Shown: one piece after another, positions 24,974-34,056 of the stretch
Numbering within the stretch: position 1 is the stretch's first letter
Layout of the letters: the number at the start of each line of letters is the position of its first letter
Origin: Flavobacterium psychrophilum
GTDB lineage: Bacteria; Bacteroidota; Bacteroidia; Flavobacteriales; Flavobacteriaceae
Direction: 5' to 3'
NCBI GenBank assembly: GCA_945862065.1
Contig: CAMAWT010000001.1
Span: 186,001 to 250,000, forward strand
DNA length: 64,000 bases
Position numbers and translations under genes: made by a program
The notes under the pieces: model-generated
Seen by the model: the letters and a program-made list of their open reading frames with translations, nothing else
Database searches by the model: none
Told to the model about the DNA's origin: nothing

Positions 24974-24992
24974 AGGAGTCAGTCGAGGTGTC
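24974..24992 (+). repeat. Arm-type repeat pair, right end of element A
   Basis: AGGAGTC (24974-24980) and AGGTGTC (24986-24992), starts 12 bp apart, 57 bp left of the attachment core. The pair AGGTGTC/AGGTGTC with the same 12-bp period lies right of the second core (58359-58377), beside integrase C. These look like integrase arm-binding sites. Confidence 0.6.
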
Positions 24993-25049
24993 ACATAAAT
25001 AATATGCTTTGCGAAGTGTTGATTTTATTGGTGACTTTTGCACTAGACA

Positions 25050-25066
25050 AATCCCTCTTTCTCCGC
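25050..25066 (+). other. Attachment core 1 (tRNA-Ser 3'-end remnant)
   Basis: AATCCCTCTTTCTCCGC, identical to 58242-58258. The sequence matches the T-arm/acceptor 3' half of a bacterial tRNA-Ser. No complete tRNA surrounds it. It lies between arm-type repeats and 250 bp before integrase B, so it is the junction of element A (right end) and element B (left end). Confidence 0.75.
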
Positions 25067-25090
25067 TGGTTAATTCACAAAACCTAACAA

Positions 25091-25126
25091 AACCCTTTAA
25101 ATCCTATGATTTAGAGGGTTTTTTAA
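25091..25126 (+). terminator. Terminator right of attachment core 1
   Basis: Stem AACCCTTTAAATC/GATTTAGAGGGTT with loop CTAT and six T. A structurally matching terminator follows core 2 (58281-58316). A terminator after a tRNA-derived core would stop read-through from the host tRNA gene into the element. Confidence 0.8.
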
Positions 25127-25167
25127 TTTCCAACCTATCCAAATTATTCAAAGTTTCTCATTTTAAA

Positions 25168-25188
25168 GGTGTACTATTCGGGGTACTT
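25168..25188 (+). repeat. Arm-type repeat pair, left end of element B
   Basis: GGTGTAC then GGGGTAC with 12-bp spacing of starts, 101 bp right of core 1. The matching pair (GGGGTAC/GGGGTAC) lies 54 bp left of core 2 at 58166-58184. These are the only two copies seen, and they bracket element B. Confidence 0.6.
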
Positions 25189-25315
25189 TAAAATTTTCAA
25201 TTCCTTGTGCCCCTATCTGTGCAAAGCCCTTTAAAAACAAGGAGTTTACTAAATGAACATCTTGTTTTATGTTGATAGATTTTTTAAATTTCTATTAACT
25301 TAAAGGTTACCAATT

Positions 25316-26560
25316 ATGAATGCTACAATTTCAATTCTCTTTTATCTAAAGAGAGCTAAAGCCAATGCACAAGGTCTAGCACCAATTTTTCAAAGAATTA
25401 CAATCAACGGCAGACGTTTAGACAACAGTACTGGAAAGTTTGTTGATCCATCGAAATGGCATCCCGAAATGTCAAAAATGCGAGGCAATTCAGAAGAAGC
25501 TCGTTTAATAAATGGACATCTTGACAATTTGAGAACAAAAATTCTGATTGCTGAGAAAGAACTAAACAAAAAAGACATTCCGGTCAATTTGGAAACATTA
25601 AAGAATATGCTGCTTGGCACCAAAGAACGCCAGCGCCTACTTATTCCAATCTTTGAGGAACACAACAACAAAATAAAAGAACTGCTAGGCATTGAATATG
25701 CTCCAGGAACCTATGAGCGTTACCAAACCTCTTTAAAGCACACAAAAGATTTTCTAAATTGGAAATATAGTATCTCTGATATTGACATTACAAAAATCGA
25801 CCACGCTTTCATAACCGATTATGAATTTTACTTACGTAGCGTTAGAAAATGCGCCAATAACACCGCAGTAAAGTACATCAAGAACTTCAATAAAATAATC
25901 AAGCTTTGCTTGGCCAATGACTGGCTAGAAAAAAATCCATTCGCAAACTACAAATCGAAAGTAAAAGAAGTCGAGCGAGTTTATTTATCTGAAGGCGAAA
26001 TTCAAAACATCATCAACAAAGATTTCAAAACCGAAAGATTATCACTTGTTCGCGATATCTTCCTTTTTAGTTGCTTTACTGGTTTGGCTTACATAGATGT
26101 CAAAAACTTAACAAAGTCGCATATAAGCATTGGCATTGATGGTGATAAATGGATATTCACTCACCGTCAGAAAACAGAATCCGCTTCAAAAATTCCTGTA
26201 TTACCAGTAACTCAAATGATTATTGATAAGTATGCAGACCATCCACAAGCAATAAATGAAGAAAAGCTTTTACCAATTCTCAGCAATCAGAAAATGAATG
26301 CCTATTTAAAAGAAATTGCTGCCGTTTGCGAGATTGAAAAAGAATTAACCTTCCACATTGCCAGACACACTTTTGCAACGACTGTAACGCTTACAAATGG
26401 TGTTCCTATTGAATCAGTAAGCAAAATGCTAGGACACAAAAACTTAAGAACTACGCAGCACTATGCAAAAGTATTAGATAAAAAAGTGAGTGAGGATATG
26501 AAAATACTTCGCGATAAATTTTCATTAACGCCAGTCCAAAAGGAGCAAAAAATAATGTAA
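25316..26560 (+). CDS. Tyrosine recombinase/integrase of element B
   Basis: 414 aa. N-terminal arm-binding domain, SAM-like domain (YAPGTYERYQTSLKHTKDFL, ~residues 124-143) and C-terminal catalytic domain with CFTGLAYIDVKNL (~residues 252-264), HIARHTFATTV (~344-354), LGHKNLRTTQHYAKV (~370-384, nucleophile Tyr). As in IntDOT-type enzymes of Bacteroidota the first catalytic Arg is not in its usual place. About 80% identical to the integrase at 58520. It lies next to attachment core 1 and is expected to excise and integrate element B at tRNA-Ser. Confidence 0.93.
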   Translation: MNATISILFYLKRAKANAQGLAPIFQRITINGRRLDNSTGKFVDPSKWHPEMSKMRGNSEEARLINGHLDNLRTKILIAEKELNKKDIPVNLETLKNMLLGTKERQRLLIPIFEEHNNKIKELLGIEYAPGTYERYQTSLKHTKDFLNWKYSISDIDITKIDHAFITDYEFYLRSVRKCANNTAVKYIKNFNKIIKLCLANDWLEKNPFANYKSKVKEVERVYLSEGEIQNIINKDFKTERLSLVRDIFLFSCFTGLAYIDVKNLTKSHISIGIDGDKWIFTHRQKTESASKIPVLPVTQMIIDKYADHPQAINEEKLLPILSNQKMNAYLKEIAAVCEIEKELTFHIARHTFATTVTLTNGVPIESVSKMLGHKNLRTTQHYAKVLDKKVSEDMKILRDKFSLTPVQKEQKIM

Positions 26561-26639
26561 GGTTAACTTTAGATTTAGAGTTTTTAGGTTTATTTTTTTT
26601 AATCAAATCAAAATTATTAAACCTAAAATCTCTAAAAAA

Positions 26640-27488
26640 ATGAGCACAAAATTCAAACAAATGTTATTCGAGTTAACAGAACAATTAAGTTTTATCAATC
26701 TGGAAATGGATGATTCAATTGCAAAATCCGAAAAATCAGTTGAATTAACACTAAAGGCAATTGACAATCTAAAAAAGCAATTTCTTAAAAATAAAACTAT
26801 CAGCTCCGAAACTGAAATAGATTTCTTTAAAAACATAAAACCCAAGTTTGCTTCATTATACATCTATCATAATGCTATTTTCAAAATAGAAACTAAGATG
26901 CCACATGGTGGCGACCGCATCACAAAAAAATACCTCAATAAAGAATTGAAAAAACTAAAACGCTATTTTGATAATAATTTAGACTTCTATAATTATCACA
27001 GAACCGGAAGCAGTTTTTTAGATTTCAAATACTTCATTAGAGGAGGTCATGATGTGAAATTACGACTAGACAGTTTCTATTTTGAAGCAGATCATAGTTT
27101 CTCAACATCGCATGATTTCAAGGTAGCCAAGATACTTGCACATGATTTAGTACAAGTGTACATAGAAACCAAAATTCTTAAAATGGGCAAAAAAGAACAC
27201 AAAGAAAAATCACAACTTGAACCGAAAGGGAAAATCATTTGGACAGGCTCTAAAGTGTCTTTAACCGAAATAATGTACGCTTTTCATACCAAAGGTGTTT
27301 TCAATAATGGTGCTGCTGAGTTAAAAGAAATAGCAAGTTATTTTGAAGAAATATTTCATATTGATTTAGGACAATACCGCAGAACTTTCCTTGAAATACG
27401 AGAACGCAAGTCTGATAAAACAAAATTCATAAACGCCTTAGAAGAGGAATTATTGAAACGAATGGAGGAAACAGATGAATCATTTTAA
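26640..27488 (+). CDS. rteC: RteC-domain regulator
   Basis: 282 aa with the RteC signature in the C-terminal part: WTGSKVSLTEIMYAFHTKGV (~residues 200-219), FNNGAAELKEIASYFE (~220-235) and HIDLGQYRRTFLEIR (~239-253). RteC activates excision genes of CTnDOT-type elements of Bacteroidota. Follows the integrase in the same direction with an 80-bp gap. Supports the view that element B is (or descends from) a CTnDOT-like integrative element. Confidence 0.88.
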   Translation: MSTKFKQMLFELTEQLSFINLEMDDSIAKSEKSVELTLKAIDNLKKQFLKNKTISSETEIDFFKNIKPKFASLYIYHNAIFKIETKMPHGGDRITKKYLNKELKKLKRYFDNNLDFYNYHRTGSSFLDFKYFIRGGHDVKLRLDSFYFEADHSFSTSHDFKVAKILAHDLVQVYIETKILKMGKKEHKEKSQLEPKGKIIWTGSKVSLTEIMYAFHTKGVFNNGAAELKEIASYFEEIFHIDLGQYRRTFLEIRERKSDKTKFINALEEELLKRMEETDESF

Positions 27489-27595
27489 TCGTGCTTTTTC
27501 ATTTTGAATAAAATCTTACCCAACGGGGTTCAAGTTGTGATTTTATTCAAATCAAAACACACAAATTTGCATCATAACAATTTAAAATTATCAAA

Positions 27596-27883
27596 ATGGC
27601 AGTAGAAATTATTACTCGAGAAGACCTCAACGAATTCCGTTCACTTCTCCTAACTGATTTAAAAGAAATATTTAATGCTAAAGAAAAACCGCAAAAGCAA
27701 TGGTTAAAATCAAGTGAAGTCCGAAAGCTTTTAAATATCTCTCCAGGCACGTTGCAAAACTTCCGAATCAATGGAACGCTTTCCTATACCAAAATTGGAG
27801 GCACTATGTATTACGCTTACAATGATCTTGAAAAAATACTGGAATGCAACAAGGTTAATGCTTTACCAACGCTTTTCAAATAA
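27596..27883 (+). CDS. Helix-turn-helix protein (excisionase-like)
   Basis: 95 aa with KQWLKSSEVRKLLNISPGTL (~residues 39-58) and LSYTKIGGTMYYAYNDLEKI, the layout of the MerR/excisionase-type HTH proteins that follow RteC in Bacteroidota elements. It probably acts in excision or as a regulator of the replication genes behind it. Confidence 0.85.
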   Translation: MAVEIITREDLNEFRSLLLTDLKEIFNAKEKPQKQWLKSSEVRKLLNISPGTLQNFRINGTLSYTKIGGTMYYAYNDLEKILECNKVNALPTLFK

Positions 27884-27908
27884 GGACGAAGTTTAAACAT
27901 AAAAATCT

Positions 27909-28748
27909 ATGAACTACATAAAACACCTAACAGGCTTTTTTAATAAAATTGCTGACGAAAACAAGCTCAATCCAACACACATTTCGCTCTATTTAGCCCT
28001 ATTTCAATGTTGGAACGTGAACAGGTTCAAAAATCCAACAGGTATTTCTCGTGAAGAAATTATGAAAGCAAGTAAAATTAATTCAAATGCAACTTATCAC
28101 AAGTGTATGAAAGAATTACAAACACTTGGTTTTATTGAGTATTTACCAACGTTCAATCCACATTCAAGTTCCAATGTAAATATGATAAATTTTTCGGAAG
28201 AAGCTAAAACCAAACCAAAGCTTGAACAGCTTACCTATTCAAATAATGAACCTGTTCAAAAAACAACCTTGTCAAAAAATAACAAGGCTATTGAACAGGT
28301 TAATGAACAAGCCTATATATATAATAATAAACAAACATATTTAAACAATATAAACATTGATATTGGCACAAATTCAAATTTTTTAGAAAATGAAAAATTA
28401 ATTTTTGAAGAAAATAATCTTAAAAGCGTTGAAGAAAAAAAAGAAGAAAAAAGTTCCGCGAAAAAAGAAGAACAAAAAGTTTTAAATCCCAACGTTCCAA
28501 CTCTTGAAGAAACCATAGAATATTTCATTTTCAAATCCAGTACTGAAACCGAAGCCAACAAATTCTTCAATTACTACTCCAGCACTGGTTGGCTAGTCGG
28601 TGGTAAAACAAAAATGCGCGATTGGAAAGCTGCAGCACGAAATTGGATCATGAACCAGGATAAATTCAAAATCAAAACCCCAATAGCACAACTCATGCCG
28701 CACAACCTCAACATAGCTAACAATAAAAACTATGCAGAACCATTGTAA
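27909..28748 (+). CDS. Winged-helix replication/transcription protein of mobile element
   Basis: 279 aa. The N-terminal ~100 residues form a winged helix typical of plasmid and ICE replication-type proteins (LNPTHISLYLALFQCWNVNR, SREEIMKASKINSNATYHKC). The middle is a low-complexity Asn/Glu/Lys linker; the C-terminal part (EYFIFKSSTETEANKFFNYY, WKAAARNWIMNQ) is helical and DnaD-like. With the ATPase that follows it resembles a primosome-loading pair. Confidence 0.7.
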   Translation: MNYIKHLTGFFNKIADENKLNPTHISLYLALFQCWNVNRFKNPTGISREEIMKASKINSNATYHKCMKELQTLGFIEYLPTFNPHSSSNVNMINFSEEAKTKPKLEQLTYSNNEPVQKTTLSKNNKAIEQVNEQAYIYNNKQTYLNNINIDIGTNSNFLENEKLIFEENNLKSVEEKKEEKSSAKKEEQKVLNPNVPTLEETIEYFIFKSSTETEANKFFNYYSSTGWLVGGKTKMRDWKAAARNWIMNQDKFKIKTPIAQLMPHNLNIANNKNYAEPL

Positions 28749-28857
28749 TCTAATACCGTCTGTTCGAATGTTTTTTGTGTAATAAAATGGAATAAAAAAT
28801 GTATCGACCCGAGGCAAAGCCGAACGGAGCGTAAGCTATAACTTCAAAATCATAACA

Positions 28858-29466
28858 ATGACCAAATACAATTACCCAGAAATAATACAGTGGCTCGAGC
28901 AAAAGGGTAACCAAAACTATGGGGATAACTTCAAAATCGTAGAAGATGATATTCCCATAATCACAACGCTTTTGGTTTATTTTTTAAACGATGAAATAAT
29001 GGCAAAAACTATCGAAATTGACCTCAACAAAGGCATTTTACTTTCGGGTCCAATCGGATGTGGTAAAACATCTCTAATGAATTTGATGCGATATGTTCCG
29101 GAACAAGAAAGGAAATTCATATTGAAACCAACTCGAGAAATTAGCTTTGAGTTTATCAAAGAAGGCTACGATGTAATCCAAAGATACAGTTCGGGAAATA
29201 AACTCCAAAACGGAATTAAAAACTATTGCTTTGATGATTTAGGCACCGAAAACAACCTTAAATACTTTGGTAACGAGTGTAACGTAATAGGAGAAATTTT
29301 GCTGAGCCGATATGATCTATTCATAAACAAGAAAATAATAACTCACATCACAACCAACCTTTCAGCTTCTGAAATTGAAGCAGCTTATGGTAATCGAGTT
29401 CGTTCACGACTGAGACAAATGCTTAATCTAATATCATTCAACCCGATAACAAAAGATAAACGTTAA
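28858..29466 (+). CDS. DnaC-like AAA+ ATPase
   Basis: 202 aa. Walker A SGPIGCGKTSL (~residues 62-72), Walker B NYCFDDLGTE (~122-131), sensor region THITTNLSASEIEAAYG (~161-177) and RVRSRLRQM with a candidate arginine finger. Fits helicase loaders of the DnaC/IstB type. Works with the preceding winged-helix protein in element replication or maintenance; this is inferred from family and neighbourhood. Confidence 0.82.
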   Translation: MTKYNYPEIIQWLEQKGNQNYGDNFKIVEDDIPIITTLLVYFLNDEIMAKTIEIDLNKGILLSGPIGCGKTSLMNLMRYVPEQERKFILKPTREISFEFIKEGYDVIQRYSSGNKLQNGIKNYCFDDLGTENNLKYFGNECNVIGEILLSRYDLFINKKIITHITTNLSASEIEAAYGNRVRSRLRQMLNLISFNPITKDKR

Positions 29467-29476
29467 ACCAAAAACA

Positions 29477-30130
29477 ATGAAACAAATATCAAAATTCTGG
29501 AACTGGTTCCAAGACAACGAAGAAGCAATTAAAAACGCTTTACTTCTCGGTATCAATACCAAAGAAGTATTTCACCACCTAAACAGGAATTACGGTTACA
29601 TTTCCAAAAGAATCGGTTTTCTAATCATTAGTCCGTCAAACGACCAGAACAAATACACTATCATTTTCACTGCGGATGGATACCGAAAACTATTTCCTAA
29701 AATCATTGCTTTAGAAGACCAAGCACCACAGCTGCAACATTTCATTCCGCAAGCTTTCATCAAACCTATTCAAGACAAAACGCATTACCTTGAAGGTAAA
29801 GACGAACCCTATATTTTTAAAAAGTACAAAATCAAAATAAGCCAATTATACATGGCATTAGTCGATTACAATATCACAACCAAACAACTAAAAATTAGTC
29901 TCTATATTCCAGCCTATGATAGAATCAAAGATTTTGAAGAAATAGAAATTGACTTGAAATACCTTGTCATGGAAGTAATCGGCGAAATAGCCTTCAGAAA
30001 ACACATCAAAAACATTGAATTCCTTGATTTACCTGAAGCAACCCATGGTCTTTTAAGTTTAATTGAATTGCCTGACTACATAGATTATTTGTATAAAATA
30101 AACTCAAGATACAAAACATTAAAAATTTAG
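29477..30130 (+). CDS. Uncharacterised protein of the element replication operon
   Basis: 217-aa soluble protein starting MKQISKFWNWFQDNEEAIKN. It ends the plus-strand operon that starts with the integrase. The opening WNWFQDNE and the later FLDLPEATHGLLSLIELPDYI resemble conserved hypothetical proteins with a SAV_2336-like or DUF-type fold, but I cannot name one. Function unknown. Confidence 0.6.
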   Translation: MKQISKFWNWFQDNEEAIKNALLLGINTKEVFHHLNRNYGYISKRIGFLIISPSNDQNKYTIIFTADGYRKLFPKIIALEDQAPQLQHFIPQAFIKPIQDKTHYLEGKDEPYIFKKYKIKISQLYMALVDYNITTKQLKISLYIPAYDRIKDFEEIEIDLKYLVMEVIGEIAFRKHIKNIEFLDLPEATHGLLSLIELPDYIDYLYKINSRYKTLKI

Positions 30131-30155
30131 AATGATTTAAGATTAATAAAACAAT

Positions 30156-30566
30156 TTACTTATTTCTATTATTATAATTCTCTACAACTCGATTATAATA
30201 GTCATAATAGTATTTTTCAATTTTATTAAAATTATCTTGTATAGAACTAAAAATATAATTTTCAGAATAATCATAGGCTCGAATTCCATTCACATATTTT
30301 ACCATTACATTTCTTAATTTGATTTTATGATTTAATGTCCCAAAATCAGCAGGAAGTTTATCTTCGTTAAAAAGGGAATTATTCAAATCAGTCAATCTAT
30401 AAATTTGTTGTTGAATCCAGTTGGAACGTTCATTGTATAATCTTTGTTTATAAATCCCAACATCTCGCATAGCATTCACGGGAATCTGAGAAACATAAGG
30501 GTTAAACTGAGAATATCCAGTAGTTGTTACCAAAAAAAGTAATTGCAATAAAATCTTGATTTTCAT
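30156..30566 (-). CDS. Small secreted protein
   Basis: 136 aa with an N-terminal signal peptide (LLQLLFLVTTTGYSQ, cleavage after residue ~19). The mature part is helical with many Asn and Tyr. No known domain. It is downstream of the penicillin-binding protein gene on the same strand, with an 85-bp gap. Function unknown. Confidence 0.6.
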   Translation of the reverse strand: MKIKILLQLLFLVTTTGYSQFNPYVSQIPVNAMRDVGIYKQRLYNERSNWIQQQIYRLTDLNNSLFNEDKLPADFGTLNHKIKLRNVMVKYVNGIRAYDYSENYIFSSIQDNFNKIEKYYYDYYNRVVENYNNRNK

Positions 30567-30651
30567 AATGAGTGTATTTATTATTGTTAAAATTATAAAA
30601 TGTTTTTAGTTCATTTGAGTTTTAAATATGTAGTGATTATAAAATTAAAAT

Positions 30652-32661
30652 TTAATTTAACTGTAATTCTATAACCGAATTCCTACTGATAGGTTGTCCA
30701 GCTAGAATAGATTGACTTTTAACTTTACCTACTCCATTTCCTTTCAATTTAACTTTTAATCCCTTGTTTTCCAATAGAGCAATAGCATCCATTCCAGGCA
30801 TTCCTTTTACATTAGGAACTTTATTATTATCATTCTGAGCCTTTAAAGAGTATTCATTATACTGATTTTCTTGTTTAGAAATTTTCTTATTCAAATCTTT
30901 GATATCCATAGTGGTTGGTGAATCTGTAAATATTTTTTGAGCTATTTTTTTAAAAACAGGACCAGCAACATCAGCACCATAATAATTTCCTTTTACGGTA
31001 CTAGGTTTATGGACTACAACAATACAAGTATACTTAGGTTCCTTCACAGGAAAGAACCCAACAAATGAGGAAATATAGTGTTTATCAGCACCACCATTAA
31101 TTCCATAATTACCTTGAGCTGTACCTGTTTTACCAGCTATTGAAAAATCTTTAGAGTAAATACTCTTCGCAGTACCCTTTTTAACCACATTTTCCAATAG
31201 GGCTTTTAATTTCTTGACAGTTTCTTCAGAACATATCTTGGGATTGATAATCTCTTTTTCAAATTTTTTGATGGTTTTATTTTTATCTCTTATTTCAGAT
31301 ACAAATTGTGGTTTTATCATTTGCCCATTATTTGCAATAGCATTGTAAAGAGTCAATGTTTGCATAGGAGTTACTTCTACACCATAACCAAACGCCATCC
31401 AAGGTAATGATATTCCATTCCACTTTGGGGTATTGGGTTGAGGAACAAAGGGTATTCCTTCTCCTTTTAAACACAATCCTAATGGTTTATTAAGGCCCAT
31501 ATTATTAATACGGTCAACAAATTGTTTTGGGTTGTTCTTATAGTTTTCATAAACAGCTTTAACCAATACTGTGTTAGAGGATATTTCAAAACCTTTGGCT
31601 AATGAAATTCTTTGTGGTCCATCTCTGTGTGAATCTACAACATCTTTTCCAAAAAAAGTTATCAAGCCTCCATTACGATCATATACTTTACTGGTATCAA
31701 CTTTCTTGTCTTCCAACAGAGCAATCATGTCTACCAATTTAAAAGTCGAACCAGGTTCTCCTTTTTCCCGTACAGCGTAATTAAGTTGTTCATAATATTT
31801 TGAATCAGTTCCTTTACCTAAATTTGCAATAGCTTTTATATAACCAGTTTTAGTTTCCATAACAATTACACATCCATGTTCAGCATCAAACTTTTTTAAA
31901 GTTTCAAGCAAAGCATGATGAGCAATATCTTGAATATAAACATCAATTGTTGAAACAACATCATAACCCTCTATCGGTTCAATCTCATTTTCATCACGAA
32001 TTGGTTTGTATTGACCATGGGCAATTTTTTGTTTCAATATTTTACCATCTTTACCATTGAGGTAGTTATCATAAGACCCTTCAATACCAACAGATAATGA
32101 ATTCCCTTTATTATCAACACTTGTATATCCTATAGTTCGCTGAGCAATATTTCCAAGTGGATAGGCACGAATAGTATGTAAATCTGCAATTAATCCACTT
32201 TTGTAGCTACCTAATTTGAACAATGGCATTTTTTTTACTAGCATGTAATTGGAATAATTCACATTATTTTGAATAACAACATATCTTTTTTTTAAATGCT
32301 TCGATTTTGTCAGTAATGCATAATAATGTGCCTTAGATTTACCAAATAATTTTGAAAGCGAGGTAGATAAGGAATCAACCTTTTCATTAAAGTTTTTATC
32401 ACTTGGTATTGTAGCATTAAAAGCAATAGTGTATTCTGGTATTGATATCGCCAGTAAGCTACCATCCGAAGAATAGATACTTCCTTTATTTGCAGGTACA
32501 ACAAATGTCTTTATGGTATTTTGTTTTGCTAATTTTCTGTAATGTTCACCATGAACCCATTGAATGTTGGTTAGCTTTACAATAATTGCAAGAGCAATTA
32601 AAAAGAGTATAAAGGCAACAATATATATCCTGTAGTTAATAGAAGTATAGTTTTCTGTCAT
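30652..32661 (-). CDS. Class B penicillin-binding protein with PASTA domain
   Basis: 669 aa, FtsI/SpoVD-like transpeptidase. N-terminal membrane anchor (residues ~9-28), dimerisation domain, then transpeptidase motifs: STFK (~residues 301-304), SSN (~357-359) and KTGT (~514-517). The final ~60 residues form one PASTA domain (VPNVKGMPGMDAIALLENKG). It should cross-link peptidoglycan on the periplasmic face. Full length and all motifs are intact. The surroundings are not the cell-division cluster but mobile-element genes, so this is likely an extra copy that might change beta-lactam sensitivity or envelope behaviour. That is inference. Confidence 0.88.
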   Translation of the reverse strand: MTENYTSINYRIYIVAFILFLIALAIIVKLTNIQWVHGEHYRKLAKQNTIKTFVVPANKGSIYSSDGSLLAISIPEYTIAFNATIPSDKNFNEKVDSLSTSLSKLFGKSKAHYYALLTKSKHLKKRYVVIQNNVNYSNYMLVKKMPLFKLGSYKSGLIADLHTIRAYPLGNIAQRTIGYTSVDNKGNSLSVGIEGSYDNYLNGKDGKILKQKIAHGQYKPIRDENEIEPIEGYDVVSTIDVYIQDIAHHALLETLKKFDAEHGCVIVMETKTGYIKAIANLGKGTDSKYYEQLNYAVREKGEPGSTFKLVDMIALLEDKKVDTSKVYDRNGGLITFFGKDVVDSHRDGPQRISLAKGFEISSNTVLVKAVYENYKNNPKQFVDRINNMGLNKPLGLCLKGEGIPFVPQPNTPKWNGISLPWMAFGYGVEVTPMQTLTLYNAIANNGQMIKPQFVSEIRDKNKTIKKFEKEIINPKICSEETVKKLKALLENVVKKGTAKSIYSKDFSIAGKTGTAQGNYGINGGADKHYISSFVGFFPVKEPKYTCIVVVHKPSTVKGNYYGADVAGPVFKKIAQKIFTDSPTTMDIKDLNKKISKQENQYNEYSLKAQNDNNKVPNVKGMPGMDAIALLENKGLKVKLKGNGVGKVKSQSILAGQPISRNSVIELQLN

Positions 32662-32704
32662 TTTTAAGTTGTTAAGTAATTAGATTAATCATAAAAATCA
32701 TGAT

Positions 32705-33349
32705 CTAGGTAGAAGTATTTTTCTCCTCTTCTTTCTTTCTCAAAAGCTCCGAAAAAATAAATACAGGATCTTCTCCAGTTTCTATCATATTATTAAAAGA
32801 CCAAAAAATATCTTTCGTTAATTCAAAATGGGTATCAGTATCTGAATTGATTTCTCCGGGATATAAAGAATAAGTTAATAAATCCCTACTATAAACAAAC
32901 TCAACATAATTATATTTTACACTAACTTTAACGGTGCCAAAATTCAACAAACCATTAAAGTGAGAGGCCAATACTAAAACATCATTAGTGAGTTCTTCAT
33001 CAAAATTTTGAAGGATGGTTGCCCTAAATAGTAGACTGCCCGAACACACTGAATAATTAAAATCCACACAATTAGTATCGTCCACTTTAAAACCACATTC
33101 TATATGCTTGTCATTGTCAAATAGCCCATATTGCCATCCAGACCTTTTGTGATATTTAATTAAATCTTTCCATACGTACTGAGAAGATTTACTAATTGTA
33201 AGCAGTCTGTAAATTCTTTGGAATAAAAATTTTATTTTACTAGATACATACTTTATTTTTTTCATAAAAGCTCTTATTTTTATCTGTCGAAGTAACTTTG
33301 GTAAAACAAACCACATAAAGAGGAATACAATCAATTTAGCTACAATCAT
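32705..33349 (-). CDS. Membrane-anchored protein of unknown function
   Basis: 214 aa: one N-terminal hydrophobic segment (about residues 2-18), a basic linker, and a soluble domain (residues ~65-200) with alternating strands and helices reminiscent of YbjN/chaperone-like folds. No firm family. It overlaps the small membrane-protein gene upstream by 4 bp and belongs to the same minus-strand block. Confidence 0.55.
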   Translation of the reverse strand: MIVAKLIVFLFMWFVLPKLLRQIKIRAFMKKIKYVSSKIKFLFQRIYRLLTISKSSQYVWKDLIKYHKRSGWQYGLFDNDKHIECGFKVDDTNCVDFNYSVCSGSLLFRATILQNFDEELTNDVLVLASHFNGLLNFGTVKVSVKYNYVEFVYSRDLLTYSLYPGEINSDTDTHFELTKDIFWSFNNMIETGEDPVFIFSELLRKKEEEKNTST

Positions 33350-33531
33350 TTCTGTTTTTTATTAAAACAATCCCCAATTATCATCATCACAATTGCAATA
33401 ATGATAAGCATTACTACATATAGTATACTGTTCACAATAACCATTAAAATAAATTTCAAAATGGAAAGTAATATGGGCAGTAAAACAATCGCTAATACTA
33501 TTAAAATTAGGGCAGGTAATATATTTTTCAT
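33346..33531 (-). CDS. Small hydrophobic membrane protein
   Basis: 61 aa, almost entirely Ile/Leu/Val with two probable membrane helices and a short charged end (CFNKKQK). Start taken at the Met before KNILPALILIV (33531); an upstream in-frame start at 33567 would overlap the preceding gene. Function unknown. Confidence 0.55.
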   Translation of the reverse strand: MKNILPALILIVLAIVLLPILLSILKFILMVIVNSILYVVMLIIIAIVMMIIGDCFNKKQK

Positions 33532-33541
33532 GTATAAGTTT

Positions 33542-34045
33542 TTAAAATGGAATATCTTGACTATCAATAGTAATTTTACTCTTTTTTAGTATAGTATCAT
33601 TTTCGTTTATGAAATCATAACATTCATAAATATCAAAAACTTTATCTTCCCTGATTTCTATAATCAAATCCATATAATCATTGGATTGATTTCCAACAAA
33701 TGAAAACCCTTTACAATTATTATTCGAACAAGCAGCGGAATTGCATTTGCCTTCGTAAATGTTTAAAAATGTATTCCCTTCTTCTTCAAAAGCATCAAAT
33801 ACATTAGTCAGCTTTTTTAAAAAGGTGCGCTTGTCTAGATCTTGATAAGTATAACAATCTTCTAAAATCAATTTAAGCATATCCTCATCCATTCGTTGCA
33901 TAAAGTATAATACAGCATCTAGTTGAGAAGCTAAAGAAATTTCTGCATCATCATTCAATTTAATTCTTTTGCCATCTTTCTGGACAAGAATTACATCACC
34001 AAGTTCTGCAAGTTGTTTTAAAAGTTCTTTTTTTTTCGCATCCAT
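33542..34045 (-). CDS. Uncharacterised cysteine-containing protein
   Basis: 167-aa soluble protein with a Cys cluster GKCNSAACSNNNCKGFSF (~residues 99-116) that could bind a metal, flanked by helical N-terminal and strand-rich C-terminal parts. No family recognised. It follows the 301-aa gene by 11 bp in the same operon. Confidence 0.6.
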   Translation of the reverse strand: MDAKKKELLKQLAELGDVILVQKDGKRIKLNDDAEISLASQLDAVLYFMQRMDEDMLKLILEDCYTYQDLDKRTFLKKLTNVFDAFEEEGNTFLNIYEGKCNSAACSNNNCKGFSFVGNQSNDYMDLIIEIREDKVFDIYECYDFINENDTILKKSKITIDSQDIPF

Positions 34046-34056
34046 CAGTAACTATA

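Noticed and set aside
25009..25191. 60-aa reading frame across attachment core 1
   Set aside because: It runs through the att core and the terminator hairpin, and has no counterpart at core 2.
25300..25315. GGTTACC before integrase B as a regulon promoter
   Set aside because: It is on the opposite strand context, directly before the ATG, and without the -10 partner; integrase C has GGTCACC at the same place.
25316..30130. Conjugative element with full transfer functions
   Set aside because: Integrase, RteC and replication-type genes are present, but no relaxase, coupling protein or tra gene was recognised. Element B can at most be mobilisable.
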